In this document: positions 34,117-43,087 of the stretch, one piece after another
Numbering within the stretch: position 1 is the first letter of the stretch
Layout: every line of letters begins with the position of its first letter
NCBI GenBank assembly: GCA_021613335.1
Contig: JAJTWR010000107.1
Coordinates: 1 to 64,000 of the forward strand
Direction of reading: 5' to 3'
DNA: 64,000 nucleotides
Source of the DNA: Whitmania pigra
Taxonomy: Eukaryota; Annelida; Clitellata; Hirudinida; Haemopidae
Program-made: the position numbers and the translations under genes
Notes under the pieces: generated by a model
Told to the model about the DNA's origin: nothing
What the model saw: the letters and a program-made list of their open reading frames with translations, nothing else
The model's database searches: none

Positions 34117-34480
34117 TTTAACCCACGCTCAGATCGCGGCTTTAAGCAGGGTAGCATTAATAAAATTTTGAAAGCAATTAGAGAACGTATGGCTGATTAT
34201 TGCCCGCTGGAAACTCCTGTAAAAGGAGAGATGTAGACGAAAGCTACCTTAGCGCCAGACGAGTAAAAGGTAAACTAATAGGCGGGGCTTATGGTAAAAT
34301 CATTGTGCTTGGCATATTCAGGCGCTAATGGTAAAGTTTATACAGAAATTGTGCCGGACGCTGGCAAAAAGACCCTTCAAGACATTATAAGAAGACATAT
34401 TAACTTAGAAAGCGTGATTTATTCTGATTTATGGGGAGGTTATAAAAAGAAGCCAAAAAAAGAAGCGCAGACGAAGTAAT
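34117..34480 (+). mobile_element. IS1595-family transposase relic, copy A
   Basis: Coding remnants in shifting frames: 'DESYLSARRVKGKLIGGAYG', 'GKVYTEIVPDAGKKTLQDII' and 'RRHINLESVIYSDLWGGY', which form the central part of an ISXO2-like DDE transposase. N-terminal and C-terminal parts are missing, with in-frame stops. Terminal inverted repeats were not found. A more complete relic of the same family is at 48108-48690. Confidence 0.75.
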
Positions 34481-34564
34481 ACACCTTGTCTGCGCTATCT
34501 TTTTATTACACGCTCTATTATAAAAACAACTTAAAAAGGATTTTATTGTTTAACGATTAATTTT

Positions 34565-35020
34565 TTAGGATTTCAGCATCTCAATATGCAAAATATTATC
34601 TTCCAGATATTCCTCGCTGGATTTTACAAAACCAAAGTTTTCGTAAAAACGTTTAAGGTAAAGTTGCGCTCCTATGCGGATAGGTTGTTTGCCAAAGCGT
34701 TTGTATACTTCGTTTATACTTTTTGCCATCAGTTCTTTGCCTATACCCGTAGCCCGATATTTGGACGAGGTTATCACCCTGCCAATGCTGGCTTCCGGAT
34801 AAGCTATTACCGCAGGTATTAGGCGCGCATAAGCCGCCAAACAATCGTTATCCCAAGCCATGAGGTGATGCGATTTATAATCTTTGCCATCTTCATCAAG
34901 GTAATTACATCGTTGCTCAACAATAAACACCCGGCTACGAAGTTGAAGAATCTGGTACAACTCTGCGGCAGTTAATTCGTTAAATGGTTTACACTGCCAA
35001 TTCAGTTTAATATTATTCAT
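34565..35020 (-). CDS. elaA: ElaA-type GNAT acetyltransferase
   Basis: 151 residues from ATG 35020 ('MNNIKLNWQCKPFNEL'); longer frames upstream carry unrelated hydrophobic sequence. The motifs 'LRSRVFIVEQRCNYLDEDGK', 'IGRVITSSKYRATGIGKEL' (acetyl-CoA pyrophosphate loop R/Q-x-x-G-x-G/A, here 'RATGIG') and 'LYLKRFYENFGFV' are those of ElaA. It transfers an acetyl group from acetyl-CoA to an unknown amine. Stand-alone gene. Confidence 0.88.
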   Translation of the reverse strand: MNNIKLNWQCKPFNELTAAELYQILQLRSRVFIVEQRCNYLDEDGKDYKSHHLMAWDNDCLAAYARLIPAVIAYPEASIGRVITSSKYRATGIGKELMAKSINEVYKRFGKQPIRIGAQLYLKRFYENFGFVKSSEEYLEDNILHIEMLKS

Positions 35021-35544
35021 CTTAAAAATATACAAAATATGTTTGCCTAAAAATGCAAATAAAAAAGATAGATTTAATTTAATATTAAAGAAGAGAAATA
35101 TAGTCGGTTTTATTTTCGATGAGGCTACCCAAACTGATCGCCCTTCGATAACAAATCTCTTGGAGAAACAAACCCTAAGCCAAAACTTCATCTTCGCGGC
35201 AATTTGACGCCCTATTTTATTTTGCTAAAAACAGCTTGCCGGCAGACGATGCCGGAAAGAATTTTCTCATTAGCCGAGAAACTTACCGAAGGCTCGGCAA
35301 GAATGGTTGCGTTCTTGTTAGAATCTGCCCAAGCTATCCTGTACATCCCTAAAATTATCATTGAATAAAATTTAAACAGTTTTTGACAGTAATAACCTTT
35401 TTACGCTATTTTATGCAACCCTTAGGCAGACACAAAAAAAATACAACTGCATGAAAACCATAAAATTACCAAAAAAGACATGCGCGCAACATTTTGGCAT
35501 ATCTTTTGATAATCGACTCGTTGTCTTATTAAAACTAAAATATT
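35021..35544. other. Intergenic region with one short possible coding frame
   Basis: A 39-codon frame on the + strand (ATG 35249 to TAA 35366-35368) reads 'MPERIFSLAEKLTEGSARM' and 'FLLESAQAILYIPKI'; it may be a relic. The rest is A/T-rich with no recognised feature. No clear promoter for the next gene was found. Confidence 0.35.
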
Positions 35545-36252
35545 ATGAAAAACTTTATCTTAACAACAGCATTTGTGTTATCCTTAACGGGAGTTTTTGC
35601 TCAAACTACCAAAACAACAAACGGAGACAACACCCATTTTGGCATAAAAGCAGGAATAAATATATCAACCCTTAAATACGGCGAAAAAAACGTTGTTCCG
35701 TCTGATATGCTTGAAAAAACTAAAGCTAAAGTAGGTTTTAATATTACCGGATATGGCAATTTTGATTTGGGAAACAATTTTTTCATTCAACCCGGTATTT
35801 CTTTACAAAATAAAGGAGGGAAATATAAATCAACAAATGATGTTATTGACGTTAACGCAACATTGGAATTGGAACTCGATGTTATGGCTATTGAAATTCC
35901 GATTAATGTCGTATATAATATACCAACAGGCAATGTAGGAGCAGTTCAAATCAATGCGGGTCCTTACCTGGCGTTTAATATTTCCGGAAAAAAGAAAGAA
36001 ATTGAAATCCAAGACGCTACCCGTATTACAGAAACCACAGATTTGAAATTCGGAAATAAAAAAACAGACGAGCTATCCCGTATGGATTTGGGCCTTAATT
36101 TTGGTTTGGGTTACAAATTAACATCCGGTTTCACAATAGGAGCTAATTATGGTTTAGGGCTTATAAATACCTATCCTGAAAAGGCCAGAACCGCCAATAA
36201 TGAAAAGTTTAAAAATTACGTATTTGGTTTTGCTATAGGTTATTCGTTTTAA
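35545..36252 (+). CDS. Outer-membrane beta-barrel protein (PorT/OMP_b-brl_2 type)
   Basis: A 235-residue protein with signal peptide 'NFILTTAFVLSLTGVFAQ', then 'HFGIKAGINISTLKYG' and alternating hydrophobic strands ('NNFFIQPGISLQNKGGKY', 'IPINVVYNIPTGNVGAVQI', 'FGLGYKLTSGFTIGANYGLG'), ending 'YVFGFAIGYSF' with terminal Phe. An eight-stranded barrel is likely. Proteins of this class are widespread in Bacteroidota; specific function unknown. It converges on the Porin_10-like gene, sharing a bidirectional terminator. Confidence 0.85.
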   Translation: MKNFILTTAFVLSLTGVFAQTTKTTNGDNTHFGIKAGINISTLKYGEKNVVPSDMLEKTKAKVGFNITGYGNFDLGNNFFIQPGISLQNKGGKYKSTNDVIDVNATLELELDVMAIEIPINVVYNIPTGNVGAVQINAGPYLAFNISGKKKEIEIQDATRITETTDLKFGNKKTDELSRMDLGLNFGLGYKLTSGFTIGANYGLGLINTYPEKARTANNEKFKNYVFGFAIGYSF

Positions 36253-36258
36253 TAAATT

Positions 36259-36291
36259 AAAAAAAGCAGGTCAAAAATGGTCTGCTTTTTT
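36259..36291. terminator. Bidirectional terminator between convergent outer-membrane genes
   Basis: Perfect 10-bp stem AAAAAAGCAG / CTGCTTTTTT around a 12-base loop; A and T runs on both sides serve both strands. It overlaps the last bases of the minus-strand gene. Confidence 0.8.
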
Positions 36292-38311
36292 AATCGTAAA
36301 AATTCCAACTAATGCCGAGTTTCAAAAGCCTGTCAGGCATGGGGTATCTGTTAACCGTATAAAAACCCTTACTCAACAAGCCTTGGTTTACGTATTCATA
36401 TTTCAAGAATAAATTAGCTCTTTTTAATCCGGCTTTAACCCAAACATCGGCAACCGGTTTTGTATTAAAAACAACTGCGTCGCCGTTATAAAATTGGCCG
36501 GCAGCAGCGCTGTACGAAACCGTAGTAAATGGAGAGTTATATCTTATATCGATGCCTATTTGCGTTTTCAGTTTTTTAAAAAAAGTTTGATTTTTATACA
36601 AACTGCAGAAGGTATAAAACTCAGGGGTTCGCAAAATATCTTTACTATCTGTTTTTTGATAAGCCAAAAAAGCGTCTAAATACCAATTTTTATAATTAAA
36701 GCGTTTTTCTACCGTCAATTTCAGTATATTAATATTGTTTGCGAGTTGTATGGGTATAATCTGCTTTTTAATTTGTCCTTCTCCAAAATAAAGATAATTG
36801 TCTATCAGATAATAAGCCGCTGAGGCGTTAAATCCTATAAAATCATTAACATAACGGGCGGTAAAATTGCTAACCTTGGTTCGGTTTAAATCAGCGCTCA
36901 AATCCCAATTATAATAAACGCCATAAAAACGGTTAAATATTTGCTCGGGCGATTTATTTTGTTGATAAACCGACAGTACCAGCAAACCTGTTTTTTGGTT
37001 TAACATAATGTTTGCCTTGCCCTGATAGAGAAAATCGCCAATATTAAGCCCCTGAAAAATCTGCTGTATATTGAGGTTAAAATCTATTTTATTGCTAAAA
37101 CGATAGCCAAAATCGCCCAAAAGGGTAAGATTTTGAAATTTTTCGGTATAATGATAATAATAGGTATTATTTTTTAAAATACAGGATTGATTATAAAAAT
37201 ACAGATCATGCTTTAGCCCCGCATTCAGTTTCAACTCGTTCTTTATCGTCTTACCTTTCGCTCTTAAAAAAAATAAATAAATAAACTCGTTTTGCAGATG
37301 CTTTACGTTGGCGCTATCGTTAGCAAAAATATTGTCTACCGGACTGTAATCTGTCGTATTGGTTTGCGCCGCGGGAAAAACGCCATAAGTATCGGGCTCG
37401 TCTTTTTTGAAATTAAATGAACCCTGCGTATAAATCAGGGTGTGGGTAATACGATTTGTGGGCAAAATGTTTTGCGAAGTAACCCCGGTACTATCTATCC
37501 TGCCGACAAAATAACTTTGTTTAAATAAAAACGATTTTTTACGATAAAGCTGTTTGGTTGAATATAAGCGTACGGCTTCTGCTTTTTTGTCTATCAATTG
37601 CGGCGTTCCGGGCTCAAAAATGAGGTCTTTCAAAATCGATCCGTTTTCTTGCGCTTTAAGCGTATTAAATACTGCATCGGCCATCAGATAATAGCGTTTG
37701 TTTGGCGAACGATACCAAGTAAAAATAGAAGCGTTCAAATCATCTCCCCGTTGGTGCGTATAAAATCCATTTGCTCCTATTCTATTATAAGTTGCCCCAA
37801 AATTCCAGTTTTTGTTGATATTTTGCGTGTGCGTAATCTTTAAAATTTGCTCTTTTTCGCCTCCATTTACATAATACAAACTGGTAAAAGGCGATCGGGC
37901 CTTATAATACTTTACATCTTGGTGGTTTAACGCATAATAGTCTAAAGCATGAAAACCTGCTTCAAAGCCAATAGTTTTTGGCATTTCGAACAGCATAGAC
38001 CTTGCAGGCAAGCCCAACACGCCTAAACCGATAGTTGGGGTTTGGGGTTGATACAAAACGCTGAAATTTTGAATCCCTACCAAGCCCGTATCGATAGGCA
38101 AGGTTTGAATGCTGTCTTTATTTAAGGCTAAAGTAGTGTAGCGGACATACTTTGAAGTAAAAATCACCGAATCTTTTTGGCTTTCTTCGCGTTTGCGAAG
38201 CGAATCTAATTCCTTGTTTTTACCAATCGATGTTTTTAAATCCTGCGCTAAAACATTGTTTGCAAAAAACAGCAAACACCATCCCAAAAATAAGATTAAT
38301 TTTTTCCGCAT
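36290..38311 (-). CDS. Putative outer-membrane porin (Porin_10-like)
   Basis: A 673-residue protein with signal peptide ('LILFLGWCLLFFANNVLAQ'). A periplasmic N-terminal part (to about 110) precedes a barrel with aromatic-girdled strands: 'QPQTPTIGLGVLGLPARSM', 'YYALNHQDVKYYKARSPFTS', 'GATYNRIGANGFYTHQRG'. These fit the 'putative porin' family of Bacteroidota. Ends 'LKLGISWNFYD'. Its ATG overlaps the stop of the purine nucleoside phosphorylase gene (TAATG), so it is the last gene of lpxK-punA-porin. Confidence 0.82.
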   Translation of the reverse strand: MRKKLILFLGWCLLFFANNVLAQDLKTSIGKNKELDSLRKREESQKDSVIFTSKYVRYTTLALNKDSIQTLPIDTGLVGIQNFSVLYQPQTPTIGLGVLGLPARSMLFEMPKTIGFEAGFHALDYYALNHQDVKYYKARSPFTSLYYVNGGEKEQILKITHTQNINKNWNFGATYNRIGANGFYTHQRGDDLNASIFTWYRSPNKRYYLMADAVFNTLKAQENGSILKDLIFEPGTPQLIDKKAEAVRLYSTKQLYRKKSFLFKQSYFVGRIDSTGVTSQNILPTNRITHTLIYTQGSFNFKKDEPDTYGVFPAAQTNTTDYSPVDNIFANDSANVKHLQNEFIYLFFLRAKGKTIKNELKLNAGLKHDLYFYNQSCILKNNTYYYHYTEKFQNLTLLGDFGYRFSNKIDFNLNIQQIFQGLNIGDFLYQGKANIMLNQKTGLLVLSVYQQNKSPEQIFNRFYGVYYNWDLSADLNRTKVSNFTARYVNDFIGFNASAAYYLIDNYLYFGEGQIKKQIIPIQLANNINILKLTVEKRFNYKNWYLDAFLAYQKTDSKDILRTPEFYTFCSLYKNQTFFKKLKTQIGIDIRYNSPFTTVSYSAAAGQFYNGDAVVFNTKPVADVWVKAGLKRANLFLKYEYVNQGLLSKGFYTVNRYPMPDRLLKLGISWNFYD

Positions 38312-39126
38312 TATACAGATGCGATAAGTTCGCTTAAAATGGTTGTTAAATAAGGTTCGGCTGTCTTTGCAACAGCGATAATTTTTTCAATATTTACCGA
38401 TTTAGGATTCTCCTGAAAACCTTCGTCTGTTAAAACCGGTAGGGCAAATACAGGAATATTTGTATGATTAGTCACAATTACTTCCGAAACGGTGCTGATG
38501 CCTGCCGCATCGCCCCCAATAATTCGAAGATATTTGTATTCTGTTTTAGTTTCTAAATTTGGCCCCCGCGCTACCGCATAAACACTCTCATAACAGGCGG
38601 GGTTATGCAAATTTGCAATCTCCAAAGTTTTTTTAATTAGCTTTTGATTATACGGCTCGCCTATACCGGCAAACCTCGTCTCTAACTCATCATCGTTAAC
38701 GCCTCTTAAAGGGCTTTCCGGCAGCAAGTTAATATGATCTTCTAGGATCATCAACTCCCCTTTTTTAAAGGCCGGATTTAAACAACCCGAAGCATTTGAC
38801 ATAAAGAGCTGTTTAATGCCCAAAGCATTCATTACGCAAACAGGAAAAGTGATTTGCTGCATGGGGTAACCCCGATAGTAATGCAGCCGACCCTGCATGG
38901 CTACCGCATTTTTTCCTTTTAATTTCCCAAAAATAAATTTGCCTGAATGAAACTCTAAGGTTGAGATAGGAAAATTTGGAATATTTGCATACAAAACGCT
39001 ATGCATTATCTCCATATCCTTTACCAAGCCGCTTAAACCGGCTCCTAAAACAATTCCTGTTTCGGGCGTAAACCCATCAATGCGTTTTTGCAGATATTCT
39101 GTTGATTCTTTAAGCGTTTGCAACAT
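38311..39126 (-). CDS. punA: Purine-nucleoside phosphorylase (trimeric class)
   Basis: A 271-residue enzyme splitting purine nucleosides with phosphate. Family landmarks: 'ETGIVLGAGLSGL' (phosphate loop), 'LEFHSGKFIFGKLKGK', 'MQGRLHYYRGYPMQQ' (His for phosphate/ribose), 'ARGPNLETKTEYKYL' (purine-binding Glu) and 'VLTDEG'. Some positions deviate from the usual pattern: Ala where Ser/Thr binds phosphate in the first loop, 'NASGCLN' for NAAGGLN and 'GGDAAGISTVSEV' for GADAVGMSTVPEV. The 5' end overlaps lpxK by 17 bases. Activity is likely but the changes deserve a check. Confidence 0.88.
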   Translation of the reverse strand: MLQTLKESTEYLQKRIDGFTPETGIVLGAGLSGLVKDMEIMHSVLYANIPNFPISTLEFHSGKFIFGKLKGKNAVAMQGRLHYYRGYPMQQITFPVCVMNALGIKQLFMSNASGCLNPAFKKGELMILEDHINLLPESPLRGVNDDELETRFAGIGEPYNQKLIKKTLEIANLHNPACYESVYAVARGPNLETKTEYKYLRIIGGDAAGISTVSEVIVTNHTNIPVFALPVLTDEGFQENPKSVNIEKIIAVAKTAEPYLTTILSELIASV

Positions 39127-40153
39127 ATCTTAGTATCTTTTGGTCAAAATCAGCTTTATCTTGAGGTGCCAGATCAAATTCTATCGGCAAATAAAATATG
39201 GGCAAATTTAACAGTAAATCTTTAAAATTGTTTCCTGCTAAACGTTGATAATCTTTTTCTGTTGTAAGAATCATTTTCTTCTCGAAAAAAATTTGTTGAA
39301 AAACAGTCGCTATTTTTTGCATATCTTTTTTGGTAAACTGGTAATGATCAGGGAAGTTGAAATGCTGAATAAGGGTGGTAAAATCTTTTAAATAGTTTAC
39401 CAAAGGCTTGGGGTTGGCAATGCCGGTTAACAAAATAACGGCATAACCTGAAAAATCGGTTATTAAATTTTTGTTAAAAAAATGAACAGGCGTTTGATAT
39501 TTTACGCTGGAAAACGATAAACTTTGCGCTTTAAGATTTAGTTTTTTTCTCAACTTAAACCGACTTTTTTCGGCCATAGCAGGGCTTTTGGTAATCAAAA
39601 TCATATCTGCCCTTCTTGTCTGGATAAAACTTTCGCGGAGATTGCCTGCGGGCAGTAAAAATTGTGGAAATTTGGTATTCTCATATTCAAAAAGCAAAAT
39701 ATTTAACCCTGCCTTTACCGCCCTGTGCTGAAAAGCATCGTCTAAAATAATCAAATCGTGCCCGGCTTTAAGTTTATTGATTCCGTAAACACGGTCTTCG
39801 CATACAGCAACGGTTATCTCTTTAAATTTGCCTCGATACTGCGAAGGCTCATCCCCAATTTTGACGCTATCGGCATTTTCGTCTGCTAATATAAAGCCTG
39901 TTGTTTTACGGCCATATCCCCTGCTTAAAATAGCGAGCTTATATTTGGGATTCAGCAATTTTACCAGATATTCTACCGTGGGCGTTTTTCCCGACCCGCC
40001 TATCGCCAAATTACCGACGCAAATTATCGGAATATCAAATTTTACCGATTTAAAAATCCCCCAATCGTAAAACTTATTGCGCAAAAAAACAACTAACCCA
40101 TAAAATAAAGACAATGGCAATAACAAGCAACGAAATTTTTTCAGCATTGCCAT
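39110..40153 (-). CDS. lpxK: Tetraacyldisaccharide 4'-kinase (LpxK)
   Basis: A 347-residue membrane-associated kinase that phosphorylates the 4' position of the lipid A disaccharide. N-terminal membrane helix ('CLLLPLSLFYGLVVFLRNK'), P-loop 'GNLAIGGSGKTPTVEYLV', then 'LAILSRGYGRKTTGF', 'VGDEP'-like 'KIGDEPSQYRGKF' and the catalytic/base segment 'DLIILDDAFQHRAV'. Length is normal. First gene of a three-gene unit; a TAATTTTG (-7-like, 40169-40162) lies nine bases upstream, without a clear -33 element, so the second Met (40147) may be used. Confidence 0.95.
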   Translation of the reverse strand: MAMLKKFRCLLLPLSLFYGLVVFLRNKFYDWGIFKSVKFDIPIICVGNLAIGGSGKTPTVEYLVKLLNPKYKLAILSRGYGRKTTGFILADENADSVKIGDEPSQYRGKFKEITVAVCEDRVYGINKLKAGHDLIILDDAFQHRAVKAGLNILLFEYENTKFPQFLLPAGNLRESFIQTRRADMILITKSPAMAEKSRFKLRKKLNLKAQSLSFSSVKYQTPVHFFNKNLITDFSGYAVILLTGIANPKPLVNYLKDFTTLIQHFNFPDHYQFTKKDMQKIATVFQQIFFEKKMILTTEKDYQRLAGNNFKDLLLNLPIFYLPIEFDLAPQDKADFDQKILRYVANA

Positions 40154-40381
40154 AAAGTTAACAAAATTATAAACAGGCGTTAAAAATCAGGATTAATCTA
40201 ATTCAGTTACTTTCTTTTTCCTAAACCTTAAAAAACTCTTTCTAATACTTATCATTTTATTTACATTAGGCTTATTTTCAATCATTCAAAATATTAAATT
40301 TAAACGCAATTGGCATTTATTACATGTTAATGTAATTCAACAAAAACTAAAAATGCTATTTTTGTACTAAATAACAATAAA

Positions 40382-42016
40382 ATGGTAAAAAGATTTTTTA
40401 AAGTACCTACACCCATTAACGAACCTATAAACAGTTATGCGCCTGGCACTAAAGAGCGCGCTTTGTTAAAACAGGCCGTTGCTGAAGCCAGAGCAACCCA
40501 AACGGATATCCCCATGTTTATTGGGGGGGAAGAAGTTTTTACCAAAAATAAAAAAACGGTTAGCCCCCCACACGATCATAAACATGTTTTGGCAACATTT
40601 AACTATGGCGATAAAAGCCATGTAAAAAAAGCCATTGATGCTGCTTTGGCTGCAAAAATAGCTTGGGAAACCCTTGCTTGGGAACATCGCGCATCTATTT
40701 TTTTAAAAGCTGCCGATTTAGTTGCCTCCAAATATCGTTACAAAATTAATGCGGCTACCATGTTGGGGCAAAGCAAAAACGCCTATCAAGCAGAGATTGA
40801 CGCAGCTTGCGAGTTGGTGGATTTCTTGCGTTTTAACGTAAGTTATATGCAGGAAATTTTTGCGCAGCAACCTCCGTTATCGTCAAACGGAACTTGGAAT
40901 CGTTTAGAACAACGTCCTTTAGAGGGTTTTGTTTTTGCCTTAACGCCCTTTAATTTTACCGCCATTGCGGCTAATTTACCGGCTTGCGTAGCTATGATGG
41001 GCAACGTGGTGGTTTGGAAACCGGCCAACACGCAAGTGTACGCGGCTAATGTAATTATGGAGATTTTCCGTGAAGCAGGTTTGCCAAACGGAGTAATCAA
41101 TATGGTTTTTGCCGATGGGCCGGAAGTTGGCGAGGTTATTTTTAACCATCCTGATTTTGCAGGTATTCATTTTACCGGTTCGACCGAAGTATTTAAAGAA
41201 ATTTGGAAAACCATTGGCACAAACATCCACAAATACAAATCGTATCCGCGCATTGTAGGGGAAACCGGCGGCAAAGACTTCATTTTGGTACACCCAAGCG
41301 CAAATGTTAAAACCTCGGTTACTGCCATAATACGCGCTGCCTTTGAGTATCAGGGGCAAAAATGCTCTGCTTGCAGCCGTACCTATATTCCAAAAAGTTT
41401 ATGGGCGGAGATTAAAAAACTGATGGTTAAAGACATCAAAAGTTTTAAAATGGGCGGTACCGAAGATTTTGGGAACTTCATCAATGCGGTTATTGACGAG
41501 CGCTCGTTTGATAAACTGGCAAAATATATCGACAAAGCTAAAAAAGATCAAGGAGTAGAAATTATAGCGGGCGGCGGTTATGATAAATCAAAGGGCTGGT
41601 TTATCGAGCCTACGGTTTTAGTGGTTGACGACCCCAAATACGTCACCATGTGTGAGGAACTTTTTGGGCCCGTACTTTCGGTTTATGTTTATGATGATAA
41701 AGATTTTGATTGCGTATTGGAAATTATTGACAGCACCTCGCCTTATGCTTTAACAGGAGCCGTTTTGGCTCAGGATCGCTATGCGATAGAAAAAGTTTGC
41801 TATGCTTTGCGCAACGCGGCGGGAAATTTCTACATTAACGATAAGTGTACGGGTGCGGTAGTTGGCCAACAACCTTTTGGCGGGGCCAGAGCTTCAGGCA
41901 CCAACGATAAAGCAGGGGCTATGATTAACCTGCTGCGCTGGGTTTCTCCTCGTACCATTAAAGAAACTTTTAACCCCCCAACCGATTATCGTTATCCGTT
42001 TTTAGATAAAGAATAA
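40382..42016 (+). CDS. pruA: L-glutamate gamma-semialdehyde (P5C) dehydrogenase
   Basis: A 544-residue class 4 aldehyde dehydrogenase oxidising glutamate semialdehyde to glutamate with NAD+ in proline catabolism. Visible: 'FALTPFNFTAIAANLPA', 'VVWKPANTQVYAA', 'GIHFTGSTEVF', the Glu in 'IVGETGGKDF' and the nucleophilic Cys in 'YQGQKCSACSR'. The C-terminus 'RTIKETFNPPTDYRYPF' is typical of the stand-alone form. No proline dehydrogenase gene is adjacent. A TATTTTTG -7-like box lies at about 40350 but a matching -33 is lacking. Confidence 0.95.
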   Translation: MVKRFFKVPTPINEPINSYAPGTKERALLKQAVAEARATQTDIPMFIGGEEVFTKNKKTVSPPHDHKHVLATFNYGDKSHVKKAIDAALAAKIAWETLAWEHRASIFLKAADLVASKYRYKINAATMLGQSKNAYQAEIDAACELVDFLRFNVSYMQEIFAQQPPLSSNGTWNRLEQRPLEGFVFALTPFNFTAIAANLPACVAMMGNVVVWKPANTQVYAANVIMEIFREAGLPNGVINMVFADGPEVGEVIFNHPDFAGIHFTGSTEVFKEIWKTIGTNIHKYKSYPRIVGETGGKDFILVHPSANVKTSVTAIIRAAFEYQGQKCSACSRTYIPKSLWAEIKKLMVKDIKSFKMGGTEDFGNFINAVIDERSFDKLAKYIDKAKKDQGVEIIAGGGYDKSKGWFIEPTVLVVDDPKYVTMCEELFGPVLSVYVYDDKDFDCVLEIIDSTSPYALTGAVLAQDRYAIEKVCYALRNAAGNFYINDKCTGAVVGQQPFGGARASGTNDKAGAMINLLRWVSPRTIKETFNPPTDYRYPFLDKE

Positions 42017-42047
42017 TCACCCATAAAATTATTATTAAATTAACGAA

Positions 42048-42077
42048 GGCGTAACTATAATGGTTGCGCTTTTTTTT
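42048..42077 (+). terminator. Terminator of the P5C dehydrogenase gene
   Basis: Stem GCGTAAC / GTTGCGC with one mismatch and a short A/T loop, followed by eight T. It lies about 30 bases after the stop codon. Confidence 0.65.
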
Positions 42078-42310
42078 GTAATTATATTTTACGCGAAATA
42101 ATTAGTTTTCATTAGAAATTTACGGCGCCTTTTTCAAAAAGCGCAAACGCAAAACTTTCATATTTTATCCGCTTAATTTTGCAAATCCGGGGCAGAGTTT
42201 TCCTTAAACTTCAACCGATTTATTATCTCAAACTCTGCATCAAACCTATTCATATACGCATATAAACATGATGCTTAATAATAACTCTTTTAAAGATATG
42301 CGCCAAATAA
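42078..42310. other. Intergenic region between two convergent genes
   Basis: No coding frame, repeat or RNA gene recognised; A/T-rich. Confidence 0.4.
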
Positions 42311-42311
42311 A

Positions 42312-42338
42312 ACGAGCCCGGCAAAACTACCGGACTCA
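42312..42338 (-). terminator. Terminator hairpin of the carbonic anhydrase gene
   Basis: On the minus strand GAGTCCGG pairs with CCGGGCTC (one G-T type mismatch), followed by GTTTTATTT. It lies about 85 bases beyond the stop at 42421. Confidence 0.6.
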
Positions 42339-42420
42339 TTATTGCAAACCTTAAAGCCATTTAAAATTTTTTAGGCTTGCTCTTATCAAACGGTTTTATG
42401 ATATATTAACGCTTAAAATA

Positions 42421-43074
42421 TTAAGTCAATAATTTAAATACATCAAGTACGTCTGCATTATCGCTACAACTTACCCCAAGGTCTTTTATAAAACCCGTTT
42501 GTAAGCTGTAAACCCAAGCATGCACCGAAAGCGCTTGTCCTTCTGCCCAGGCATTTTGTACAATGGAGGTATAAACTATGTTGTTGGCCCCTTCAATAGC
42601 ATTTAATTCAACCAACCGGTCAAATTGCGCTTGGTCTGTAAGACTTTCCAATTCTTTTTGGTGTAAGCGGTAAACATCTTTAATGTTTCTTAGCCAATTA
42701 TCAATAATACCTACTTGTTTGTTGCCCAGCGCCGCTTTTACCCCGCCACAACCATAATGTCCGCAAACAATAACGTGTTTAACTTTTAATACGTTTACCG
42801 AATAATCCAGAACGCTTAACAAACTCATATCGTTATGGGTAACCACATTTGCGATATTTCTGTGAACAAAAATATCGCCGGGCAATGTATTGGTTATTTG
42901 ATTGGCCGGTACCCTGCTGTCAGAACATCCTATCCATAAAACAGGAGGCGATTGGCCAGTAGAAAGTTTATCAAAAAAACCGGGTTCTTCTTGTAGGGTG
43001 GTTGCCACCCAAGTTTTATTACCTTCCAATAAACTTTTATAGGTATCTTCCATTTCAATTGCTTTTGCACACAT
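42421..43074 (-). CDS. can: Beta-class carbonic anhydrase
   Basis: A 217-residue cytoplasmic zinc enzyme interconverting CO2 and bicarbonate. Zinc ligands: Cys50, His106 and Cys109; the Asp52-Arg54 dyad lies in 'CSDSRVPANQI', and the second motif is 'VIVCGHYGCGGVKAAL'. The C-terminus 'LSVHAWVYSLQTGFIKDLGV' is typical. It lies 13 bases after a SulP transporter on the same strand; such pairs are known to couple bicarbonate uptake with interconversion. Confidence 0.95.
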   Translation of the reverse strand: MCAKAIEMEDTYKSLLEGNKTWVATTLQEEPGFFDKLSTGQSPPVLWIGCSDSRVPANQITNTLPGDIFVHRNIANVVTHNDMSLLSVLDYSVNVLKVKHVIVCGHYGCGGVKAALGNKQVGIIDNWLRNIKDVYRLHQKELESLTDQAQFDRLVELNAIEGANNIVYTSIVQNAWAEGQALSVHAWVYSLQTGFIKDLGVSCSDNADVLDVFKLLT

Positions 43075-43087
43075 AATATTATATTTT

